In this document: one piece after another, positions 50,801 to 62,800 of the stretch
How positions within the stretch are numbered: position 1 is the first letter of the stretch
Layout: each line of letters opens with the position of its first letter
DNA from: Hymenolepis diminuta
Taxonomy: Eukaryota > Platyhelminthes > Cestoda > Cyclophyllidea > Hymenolepididae
Length of the DNA stretch: 64,000 nt
Reading direction: 5' to 3'
Assembly (NCBI GenBank): GCA_900708905.1
Contig: CAADRB010000029.1
Location: forward strand, 1,662,946-1,726,945
Translations under genes and position numbers: made by a program
Notes under the pieces: model-generated
Seen by the model: the letters and a program-made list of their open reading frames with translations, nothing else
Databases searched by the model: none
Told to the model about the DNA's origin: nothing

Positions 50801-53800
50801 GTTTAACTACGAGCTTGGAGAATGCACTCATGCGTTCATTTAGTGATCGTTAGCATTCACGTTTTTAATAATAACCACTGAAGGATAGTTGCCGAGACTC
50901 GAGTCCCCCAATTGCTTTAGGTTTATGACTATTGATTATCCTCGCTATATCTCTTTGTCACGGTGATCATTCCCAACATTAGTTTGATTTCGTACATTTG
51001 ACCAAATGGAATTGCTTTAAATTTCTTTTAAACTAACCATCGTGAAGTTTTTGGGATTAATTTGTTAGACTACCAAATCTTTAGCCCTTGTATAAATCAG
51101 TGCAATTGTACCTTAGAGCAACTGATTTATTTGCTAATTGGAAAAGACCAGTGCAGTAACATTAGCATCACGAGACTGCCAAGTTAAAGGACAAATTCTT
51201 TTACCGTGACTCATCACGCAACAGTATTTTAGATAGCGACTTTCTCTGCGTGGTCGATTTGCTCCTTCTTCAAACTCAGTTTGCCGTTTAATTTAATCTG
51301 GAAAAAAGGATGCCTTCAGTAGGAATGTAAAGCCGTTTGGTTAGCATAAGTGTATTTTGTAATGAATAAGAGTTCCATACAAAAATAATACCTTTTTGAA
51401 TAGTGATAATTACCACCTCTAAGGCGATTAACTGCGGTTGCAAATTTGTTTAGAAGCTTGCTAAGTGGAGTTTTTTACACTGGAAGATGTCTTTTCATGA
51501 ATGAAGATGTGCAACCTTCCATTTTTGTAATAAAAAGTACATTTGGAAATGAAATAACTTATGAAATTGGGTTGTCGCACTAACATATCTTCATAGCTAT
51601 TGATTTGGTTATGGCAGACTGTTGAGTTTTATATTCCTTTCATAAATGCAGTCTTTAATTTTGAAGATTCGTATTTATTATTGATCTTTTTTCTTTCCCA
51701 ACTCTAATAGAAATCGCGAATCAGGCTTTTGTTGTTCTCAAGCGCTAATATGTAAATAATTTACCAGTGTTATCTGCAGCAGTTGATATATATGCGTGTT
51801 CCAGAAAGCAGCTTATACTTTATCTTAATTGGCTATGAATTAATGTTCGAATATTTGAATTCGTCTTATCGAGGAATAGCCAGTAATGCCTCAAAACCTT
51901 TGCATGTTTTTAATCTTGGCATTAATTTTATAAGGGCTTTCTAATTCTTTTTTGAATTCACCAACTCAAGTTGAAGTATTAGTATCAAAGGATTAAGCAT
52001 ATATTTCTCCGTTTTAAGTAAATTATATACAATTGGTGACTACGATCAGTCTTTTTGAAGCGCATCAAGTCTCTTCCATTCCTTTGTTCTATTTATAGAT
52101 GGTTCCAAACACTATCATCAGCAACAGACCAGTGATGAAGCGACAGATCGCAGCCCCGTCGTTATTGTAGTGAATGCCAATCACGGACCCGGTAACCTGA
52201 TTCTCGAGGTTTCACCTTCCCCTGGAGGCAATTCAGAAGCATCGTCGAGCACTGTGTCAAGTGGCACAAATGGTTCAACTTCACTGTTCGTCACGGCTAA
52301 GCACATTCAGATTTCAAAAGCGCTCTTAGAGCTGGCGAAAACTAATGGCGCTTTGCTTGATTCCTCTTGGTACCTGGTTCTAAATACTATGCAGGTAAGA
52401 TCCATTGAATTCATCTGATTACTCGGTTTTCTACAATTTTGGAGTAGGAGTCAAGCACTAGATAGGACTACACATTAATGCTTTACTCCTCCACCTTTGA
52501 TTCATACATTTATCATCAAAGAAGTACGTCAAAGTTGATATCTCAAATTCAGTCTAATCGGGTAAACCTTTATCAAGAGGAATGTATGGACGTTAGGTTT
52601 ATTATATACTTAAATCAGAAACTCACCGGCTTATGCATGGATTATATTATACCGAGGTTATTTTCTAACACCATGTCCTAACCACCTATTCTAATAGCAT
52701 ATATGGTATAATGCTCTATCCTAGGGATGAGAGCCATTTTAATGTATTTCTCTTTCTTGCAACCTTAGAGGGATGCCATAAATGAAAGGCAAGAAGTTTT
52801 AATTTTAAAAGCTTATGTGGAACGTGCCATGAGCAAGTCTTTATCTAGCCCACACATCTAGGAGCGCAGAAAATTAACAACAACTTGAGAGGAGAGGCTT
52901 TTATTTAAATTAAGTCCTGGATTGAAAAAATAAGTTTTCTGCGACTGATATGGCAATGGCATTTTTTCTAATGATGCTCAAAATTTCATAAATAATAAGA
53001 AGAACAATTGCACTCAAGTCTGATTGTTGATTGCTTAATTGCAAATTCTTGGCTAATCATCTTTATTATAAATTCCAAATTATTAGTACAAAGCATTAAT
53101 TATGGTTAATTTCAAAGATAAGGAATTGACAGAGGTGTATAATGCTTTCATTTTTGCATATAATAAGAAGAGGAGTAGTGTATAAGATTTCAACCTTTAA
53201 AAGTAAAGATTCCTTTTATGCTTAAGTAGTGATCGGTACTCTGGTGTCCTTTTAATTTTCCTGATTTGAGATATTTGCATCCGATTGAAGCTTACTTTTG
53301 AAATCCGTTGAATCGAAAATGATGCTATTTGATTCCAGGACTTTAATCAGTTCCTATTTATTTTGTAGTTGAAAATAGGTTGTTGCCATTATCGCTATTA
53401 AAGGGGTAAAATCTTAATGGATATGACGTTACCACCTAATCTTTTAGACTTTTTAAATTCAAATATAGGGTTTATTTTGAAATGAGACAAACTTGAAATG
53501 AGGGTGATTAAGAAAATACAAATGATTGCAAACATTCGCTCTTGAAAACCAATATCTACTGCAGTATCCACTTATTTTGAAAACTGAGCTCCAATTAAAC
53601 GCTATTGAATATTCAAGGTAATGAAGTTTTAAGGTCAAAGAGTTCCTGCACGCAATGGCAGCTATGTAAAAATCTTGGTTCCAAAATTGAAACCCCCCCT
53701 CCCAATTTTGCTTTCTCATCTCCGTTAGTCATTGTTGTATTGTCCAAATCACATCTTAGATATGACTATATAAGCTTTCAAGATTTAATTAGCAATGAGC

Positions 53801-56800
53801 TATATCATTAGCCATTTTCACGTTCTTATGCCGATGTGTATATGTCATTTTTGCTGCCATTGCTGCTTTTAATGTTAGCTTTATGCGAATGGAAGTGATC
53901 ATGGCTGAGGTACCTTTGAAACAGTTGTTTTCAGAAGGTTCGTATAATCTACTAGTGTGTCCGCTAATCCTATTTTTGCTTTCTGAGGAAAGATGTATTA
54001 TTGCATTGAATAGGAATAAAGTATGGACCACCATGACGTTCGGGAAGATAATGCTATCCATTATAGTACTTTCAGAAAATTAGGTTCAGCTTCATATTGT
54101 TTCATGATGCCACTGATGCTTACCTCTTCTTATTCGCTAATGTGTATCAAGAAGAATCGGAAGAACTGGGACATTGAATCCTCCTTCACACTCAGAATGT
54201 CTTTAATAATGATCAAGATAATTTTTCAGACTGACTTTCAGATAGGATTGATGGTAATATTATTATACTTAACAATGTACCATTAAAGATTGCATGCTTA
54301 AAGCGTATGCTACCGCTAATCCAGAGATTACCCGCTAAAACTGCGGAGGACTAGTAGATTATCCTCTTAAAGGAAAGGGAGTATCCTTCATTTAGGTGTA
54401 ACTATGACATTGTCCATATAAGTTTGAGGAAATATCCGTTAGGCTGCTCAGACGAGGAAAATGAGTTGACTGAAGGCTGTATTATTTCATAATGTATAAG
54501 AATTTTGACATTCATTTATTACGATTCCTTAAGCGTGAACAAGAATTTATTTTGAAATGAGGTGGGCTGATGGTAGATTTATTTAAATTGATTTCGTTAT
54601 CAGGTTATCATTTTGAAATTCTATGGATTAAATTACGGCACAATTTGAATAGTCAAGGCAGATTAGGTTATCTGATCTTAAAATGTCGGTCTTGCAATTT
54701 TGAAAAGCATATTGGGCAGGCTTTGGAGATTGAGACTTAGCGCTTTACGAAATTTTAATGTGTACGTTTGATTTCAAAAAATTACCATGAAAACACCTTT
54801 AACTACCTGGAATGTTTTGGTTCCACTGTAATTTGGTTGAAAGTTTCGTGTATAGAAAATCCCACAATTTTAGTTGCTTGAAAATTGTAATAAACGAGTT
54901 TCCTTAACCCCCATTATCAGTAGTTTTATCGGCTCGTTTTCAAACAATTTTTTTGCAGTTCAGAAGAATAAATATTTCAGAAACTGACCAAATTATACTT
55001 ACATATATTCCCCTAAATAATTTACGATCTTCTAAGGGTTAGCTAGACACCATAATATTTCCCAACTGAGAAGACCAGAGCTTAATTTGGATCATATGCA
55101 TATCGGGAAAGAGAGAGGAAAAGTGGAAGAGGCAGAAAGATGTATTTGGAATTCCTGAATGAGTGGAATCCGGGTTGAGATAAACAAGGCAGATTATGGT
55201 ACTCTAAAAGGAGTTTGCTTGCATTCTTTTTTCATCCAATGAACAACCAATGAGAAATCATCTTACTTATTGTGATGCTTTTTCTGGTTCAATAATTTAA
55301 TAAAATTACGTTTCCACGTCAAGTTACAATTCTATTACACAATTATAGAGAGAAAAGAGGCCAGGGCACGGTGAATACTCGAATTTGAGTAGGAAAGGAT
55401 CATTAAATTAACGAAAAAGCAAAATCTGTTGCTTTCACTGGCGGTTTTGCTTTGCAGTGAGTGGTCTACTTTTGCAGAGAAAAAAAAGAGAAATGAGCTC
55501 TCTGATGGTGATGACCATTTTCCTTCTCTAATACTTTTCTTCAAATTAAACTGTTGGATACTCAATGAGTTGGGTTATGTGGGCTTTCGATCGTCTCATC
55601 TCATCCTCTATGCGTACTTTAATTTAAATAGTAAAAAGTCGATCGCTCTCTCGGATGAGTCGGTAGGCAAGGTGGAAGATAGATTGTTGTTCATGTGTCG
55701 CATGTATTTGATCTAATTGCGGATAGTTCAATCATAAGCCACTCATCCATCCGTCACCAAATAATGATATATTACAGGCTGACGGTAAAGTAACGTCTGT
55801 TTTGAGTACCAAATAATTTGATTTTTTATTTTCTTGGGTCTTTATTTGATATTCGAAACGTAAGTTAAGTGAAATTATTCAGGAGCCTCTGTTATGAAAA
55901 ATTCACTTGTTGATCGATGTTACTCACTGAAGTTGGCCGTCCACGTCGCTGAGTTTGCACTGATGGGCATAGATCTTGTGATCGTTTACTTGTCAGACGT
56001 GTTATTGCGCCAGATGCCATAATCATACAGACTCACATTTTTTTGTGTTCGGGCTCTCAGTGTCTGACCGCACGATTAATCCCCTTTTGGGAGAGTATAA
56101 TTGACTTTTCCCGTTGGTCATATAGTTCGTTTTTTATATCTAAGTGCAGTAAGCTGTGATCTAGTGAAGACGCGTTTTTTCTGGTATATTTAGGGTCTTT
56201 GTACATATCTTTCAGTACGTTTTAACGGCCCTATGTATCTATTAATTCTCCTCAAAGAGTAATATTTTCGCTCTCTCAGCTCTGCTTAATTTTAAGTTAG
56301 AAAGAAGGTTTACTCCTTATGATTGATTTATTAAATGTTTCCATTTGGACAGTTCGCTATATTTAAGGTTAATCATATTTTCTAAAAATCATTGAAGCGA
56401 GTTTTAGTGAGATTTATGCCTGAATTTAAATTGAGATAATCTGGTTTAATTATTTAATCTTTTTTGGAAAAAACTGGCTTATGTTAATTTTGTATGGACA
56501 TAATTATATATGGTTATGCGTCATGTAAAGGTTTCTTTACGTCGCCTTAATTTTCTGTATATTCTACTGACTCGTACTTAAGTCATAACTGTCGGCGAGA
56601 GCGTGTTCACCAATGAAGTGGCATTAATCCTAGTAGGAATATTTTTGCAATCTGACTGAAGTATTCTCTCTAAAATTTGATGATCTTAAATTCTAACAGA
56701 AGGCAACATCTGCTGAATCAGGAGAACGGGAGTTGAGATAGGCCAGTGATCGCAGACGAGAGAGCTTAGTTATACTTTTACAATCCGTACATGGTAACTG

Positions 56801-59800
56801 AGTTGTGTCGAAAGGTTAATTAAAGAACTTTTAGAGAGGCTATCTGATTTCGCAGTCTCAGTTCGTCGATGGGTAGTTGCCAATTAAGGCAGAGGTATGA
56901 GTCAACAGTTACGTACATACTACACAATTTGCTTTGGGACTCTGTTTTAAGTTTACATTTTATGGAGAAAATTGTTTTAAAATCCCACAAGTAATTTCGC
57001 GAACGCTTATCTTTCACTATCTGACCTATAACTATCCCTTTTCCATGTTCACAGACATTAAAATTCTAAATAGCCTTTCAGGCAATTATTCCAACCAGCC
57101 ATTTATGCTTTGGAGATGTATCAGTCCATAATTTATCTCTCTTATCTCAGACCCATTTATCGCGATCGTGAATAGGGAACTACATTTCAACATTCTGCAT
57201 GAACTTGGGTTTTTATAAAAAGATGAAGATTGTTTGCCTCTGAGCTCCCCTCCCTATTTATCTGCCTTTCCTCTTTTTTTGAAACTAGTTGGTTCATAAA
57301 TGTCTCCCTCTCTCTTTATTGGTGTCTCGTTTTCCATCTCTTCCTCTCTTTTAGTTGTACGAGTATAAAATTACACTTGGAGTTAAATTTCCTTAAATTT
57401 CGTCCTTTTTTCGTACAATTTTATCTTATTTCAATCATGATTTCTCTCTTTTATCTCCAATTCCTATATGAGATTTGCAATGATTTTCCGATATAAAGCT
57501 GGGAAATAGTGTGAATCAGCTCCCACATTAGTGAAAGAACAATTCAAGTCACTTGTTTAGTTATGACAATGTGGAGGTAACTGGGAAGTTGAAAGGTTAT
57601 ATGCAGATATGTGTGTTCAATAAACAATTTTTATACAGTGATTCCACATGAAGTTCGACTGCTGTTGAGGTTAAGGTTGATTAATATCTATGGTTGTAGA
57701 CTGATAATTATCGTCTTCATGTTTGTTTATAATAGTAACCTAAGGCTACTTATCGTGCTGTCTATTGTACTGATAATCTAGTTTCAATCTCATACATTTC
57801 CACTGTAGTTTTCCGCATCTGTTTTGTAACATTTTCCCTAGCCAACGAATCTTTGTAATGTAAGTATTTATTACTTTATAATTGACTGATTGTGCTGTTA
57901 TTGAACTAGTATTCTGGCCATGATCATCTGTAGGATGTAGTCCATAGTCAAGGACTTGTGGTGATTTCTGTTTTCTACATTCGACTTTCTAGACTGTTTA
58001 CTGGTAAACAAAACCATTTGTGTTAGCTTATAATCTTCTTTGAAGTAAATATAACGTAAACAGGACTCGGCGTATTTTTTGCATCTTAGCTAGGGTTGAG
58101 AAATGTGAGATTTTGGTCTTCCGGGGCTTTATTTGTAATTGTGTTCTTTTATCTGTGATGAATCTTTTTGTACAAGCCTTGAAATGTTTCAAATTGAAAG
58201 TAAACCAAGGAGATCGATACTCTTGTACACCTTCAGGGTATGAGATTGTAGGTGTGTGTTTTCAAATAAGGGAATATAACGTTTTAACTTAAAATCGGTG
58301 TGATCCAATTGGTCTGTGTGGCCTGTCTTGGCTCAGGAAATATGCTTAATGAGGACACCAAACTGCTTTTTAGTGTTTCGACCGACCTAATAGGGATATG
58401 AGATTAGTGAGAAAAGGTTTTACTTGTTCGCAGGCTAACTAAGGTGCTATAATATAATTCTATGATAGTATGAGTAGAATAGTTCGACCCTACTTTTTAA
58501 ATATTGAAAGATAAAAATATTATAGGAGAAATAAAATGTTTACAATTTTCTAATCTGAAACAAACCTGTTATTATTGTATGTTTGCGCCGTTGGATATGT
58601 AACTTCATATAACTGTTCCAAATTCAAGGCGGTTTGAGGAAATAAAGAGAAAATATTTTCATGAATATGAACTTTAGAGCTAGGCGTTACAAGTCGAAGC
58701 TGGAAAATAATATTAAGGTGAACGAAAGTTATTATTAGGCCCTGGGGAGCTCTCTTCAATCTACTGGAAATTGTAAACAACCCATCCAATTTGTTTTCTC
58801 GGTACGATCGTTGAATAAATTGTTATTATTGAGGCTTCAGCGCAGTATTGAATGGCTATTTTTAATAACATTTGTCGCTAACTGGCCGCAATTATCAAAG
58901 TGTGCGCTGGTCGCACTGCGATTAACGTGCATGTCTGCCAATTATGAAGTCATGAGATCCTTGAACAGTCAGTGAAGTGGACCACTGACCACACTGGTTA
59001 GTTCTGGGAAAAAAATGAATTATAAAATTCGATGCTCCGGGGTATCATTCACTAAAGTCAAGTCCTGTTAGCACGTTTCACAGGCTTGGGAAGTTTTAGT
59101 ATGGTAGTTTAATTACACAGTAAAAATAATTAAATTCTACAGTTTATGATTGACTGCAGTTTTCTTCGAACTTTGTTTTCAGTCTCAGTTCATTTAGTTG
59201 TTATCAGCGTTTTTAGTCTACTCTTTAGATATGATCATTATTATTAATATCCTGTAATTTGAAGATATGATTTTTATAACAAATGCAAATTTTGGTTACA
59301 TTTCCCTATTTGTGAAACAAGTTTATCAATTAATTTTCTCATTCTATCAGTTTGCTATTGCTTCGTATTTACTTTGTCTTTCAGTTCACAATGAATCAGT
59401 ACCCATATAAATTAAATTCCCAATTTCTCTATCGATTTACACAAGCTCTTAAGGATAAAAACAGAAATGTACTCATTCGGTCTAAGTTACCTTCAATTAA
59501 TTTTAAGATTTCATCCTTAATGGTGCCATGAAATCTAGAAGATATTGTACTCATATATGACACGACCAGACAAGAAGAAGACATCAATTGTTCATTATTT
59601 ATAACTTCTGTAGGAGAATATAAGGGTAAGAAAGTTTAATGATCATCAAGTCCCTCTTCAAGTAAATACTTAATATCTCTCCCTTCCTCAGCTAATTTAA
59701 TAAAAAATCTGGCTTGGGAGGAAATGCGAATTCATTTGCCTTTCGTGAGAAAAAGTTAGATTCCTTTTCTGAGTTAGATCGTCACATCTTTTATTGAAGG

Positions 59801-62800
59801 AAAGAAATAGATTGATTTAGGAAGTTAAAGTTTATTTTATATGCAAATTCAAATCATGGGACTAAGTCTTCCAACTCATAACCTGCCCTAAGGAGCGTGA
59901 GATGTCGAAAAATTTGAAAATGAGTCCCCAAAGTAGTAAAAAATTTCTTTTTCAATTTAACATAAATACTAAAGATAAGATAGAGAATTATACTGACCAA
60001 CATGAGCTAGAAATAAGACAATGAGTATTTTATGAGAGCTAGATTTTTACTTATGGTTAACAAGACAACCGCAGTTCCAAAATTAGAATGTCAGGAATTG
60101 CGAATAGACAAAATTACACTATTTAACAGTCGTTGAAATTCGAGAAAGAACAAAGGTTAAGGAGATTGCTTGGCCAATAATCATTCGGTTCAAAAATTAA
60201 TTGTCAGAAATAAAGGAACAATCCTTTGATATCAATTATATTTGGAATACAAAATAAAATTTTGATACCGTTTTATCCACTCAAGCCTTAAATGTTAAAA
60301 GGTGGATAACAGAGTTACTTCAAATGAGTAATATTATGGCAGGCAAACGCTTAAATTTTCACAGAGCTTTTATTGCATTATCTCAACGGGAAGTAGGTGT
60401 CAGCTGTAGTTCATTAACATGAGGTATTGTCACGCCTCCTGATAAATTTAAGATTGATTTTGGCTGAAATTGCCTTCATTTCAATTTGCAGTGAGACTAT
60501 AGGTCTTTAAATATCATTATTTTATTCCGAAAATTAATTAATGATTAATAGCACGCAATTGCAATATATTTTTTCTGGTCAAGAGTAACGGAAGACGTAT
60601 CATTTTCTTGTTTTATGTTTTGTTTTTCTTCCAATATTTCGATCTTCTAACCAATGACTGAATAAAATTGGGATTATGTACGGAACGATTTTGCTTTAAA
60701 TATAATGGTATTTCTGTTTATTCATAAGAATATTAGAGGTTATACTGTTGAGACAAACGGATGCACAGCTTTATCTTTGGAGAGATACTGTGGGAAAAGA
60801 TGAGGAGCTTTGGCCTGTGAGATTCGAGATTTCTATCTCTTCTCTTCTCAGCTTGGAAGAATTTATGGTGTTACTTTTTTTCTTTTGAGAAGATTCGCAT
60901 CGAATTTGATTTTATCGTCGGGGATGATGTTCTAATATATGCGTTTTCAAATACTTGTCTTTTGTAAGATTTAAAGCAACCAGAAGGTAGTCACTGGAAA
61001 CCCTTGTTGATCGTTGGTAAGTCTGATAAACAGTGTTTCCGATGATAATTCAAGAGCCTTGTTATTTTATCCCCGAATTTTCGTCTACAGATGGCAGCTT
61101 TTCACCTCGCTATTTTCCCTTGCTTTAAGTTAGTTTTTCCTTTTCAGCAACTCGTATGGATGTTGGGACTCAAGTCAGCACCTGCCGTCACAACCTCCAC
61201 ATCAAAATCAGCGGAAGCTCAGACCACTACTGCTTCAATGAGTCTGGACACAAGCTTTTTTGAGAACTCTAACACACCCGTGGTATCCAGCCAAAGCGGA
61301 GCTGTTGTTTCCAAAGTCATCGCGGAACTACCAATCCTATCCCAGACTCTTTCTGCTATCTTTGAGCAAACCAGGTGAGATCTCATTTACTATCCGGCAA
61401 GCTCCTGATTTTAATTTTAATTTCCAAGTCTAGCCTCTAAAGCTTTTCTAATTTTCCACGCTTAGCAGTTGAAGGACAGGTCATTGTAGTCATCATTATA
61501 GAGACAGCAAAAATAAACAAAGACAGTAAGTGGAAACCTCTTTAGCAGTCTTCATTCATCTACTATCTAGAAGCAAACGATAGAACTCAAACGTTCAAAT
61601 TTAATTAATTGTGACAAATAATCCAATGGATTAACAATCTCACAAAACATGCATGTATTTCTAAATAAAAATTTTCTAGAATATGTAAGTGAAAGACTGG
61701 TTAGCAAACTAAGGAAATAGTAATATAAATGCGAACGCGTCGAGAAATGTGGTTATGTAAAGCGAAGATAATTCAATGAGTCAACAATCGTAGCACAACT
61801 TGCAGTGTTCCAAAAGGGTGTATTTTGGGAATAAAATGCTCATGTAGTGGGATCAGATCAGAAGGTGCATTGTCAGGTTAAGTGGCAGAGTATCGTTGGC
61901 CATGTGTTAAATACGGCCTGACTGTGACTGAAAGGCTTCTATTTATTGGAATACCTTGTTATTACCAGTGTTTATATGATTGTAATGTCATTAAATTCAG
62001 TCACTTGATTTATGAGTTGTGTTGTCATTTTCTCTCTTTATCAGTTTCATAAGTAATAATATCGGATATATATTTCTGCCTTTCTTTTCGTCTGCATGTC
62101 TTTAGATGAAAATTATCCTATGCTTCTTTTCTATCTATTTTCTCATGTAATCAGTAAATGAGATATCTTATTTAAAATTATGATAGAACTGCTTAGACGT
62201 CAGTTGCAGGTTTTTGATTAAGTTCACTAATTGTTTTTTGATAAGTTGTTTCAGTTTCATTGACTAAGGGAAGATCTAAATGGAGAATAATTCCAAGGGG
62301 GTCGAAAACTCAAACACTCTTACCTCTGCTCTCACAGTTCATTTTTCATACAATTAAATGCGTGACTTCAAAATTACAGAATGGTCAATCTGAAGACTAT
62401 TAGTGCGTAGGAAAATCATTATACTTGAGACACAAGTTTTTACCAACTTCCGTGTTCATTCAACAAAATGTTTCCCAACAATCATCTTGGAGAAAGGAGA
62501 AGCATTATAGAGCCTGTCTGGTGAAAAGAGCTCCAACTATATCACTCCTTTATTAGCCAGACTTGACCAATCTCGTTGCTATTCTATTCACTAGCTGTGT
62601 ACCAGCATCGGACCCATGTTTTCCGACTTCGCGAAGAACACATTATTCGATGCTTCATCAAAGCTTTTTATTCTTTAATCATGATGGTTGAATTAATTTA
62701 AAGTGCTGCTAGCAGTCAAAGAGAGACATAAAAGAGCGAATTTTAATAAGGAATGGGAAGCTCAGGGGTGTAAGTGTTAGTCAGAATAATGGACGATAGC

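Larger units (their letters stand above)
40184..52098 (+). other. MON2 intron 11, about 11.9 kb
   Basis: A GTGAGT...TTTATAG intron, phase 1, between FVLTEK and HGSKHYHQQQ. It holds SINE-like copies at 44605 and 45980, short repeats at 48275 and 48870, an inverted repeat at 50345 next to an orphan open frame at 50415, and simple repeats such as (AAT)n near 42260, (TTTA)n near 45455 and (ATTC)n near 48300. Many small open frames, including 47662-48015 minus, look like chance. Confidence 0.85.
52395..61147 (+). other. MON2 intron 12, about 8.8 kb
   Basis: A GTAAGA...TTTTCAG intron, phase 0, between VLNTMQ and QLVWMLGLKS. It holds SINE-like copies at 55920 (reverse) and 58900 (forward). Open frames such as 53605-53811 and 55429-55716 have no recognisable content. 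Around 59500-60400 the + strand becomes noticeably A-rich whereas most of the intron is T-rich. Confidence 0.85.

Noticed and set aside
55429..55716. 95-codon + strand frame in MON2 intron 12 with an AG acceptor-like site nearby
   Set aside because: The opposite strand is also open, no motif is recognised, and MON2 exons 12 and 13 join in phase without it.
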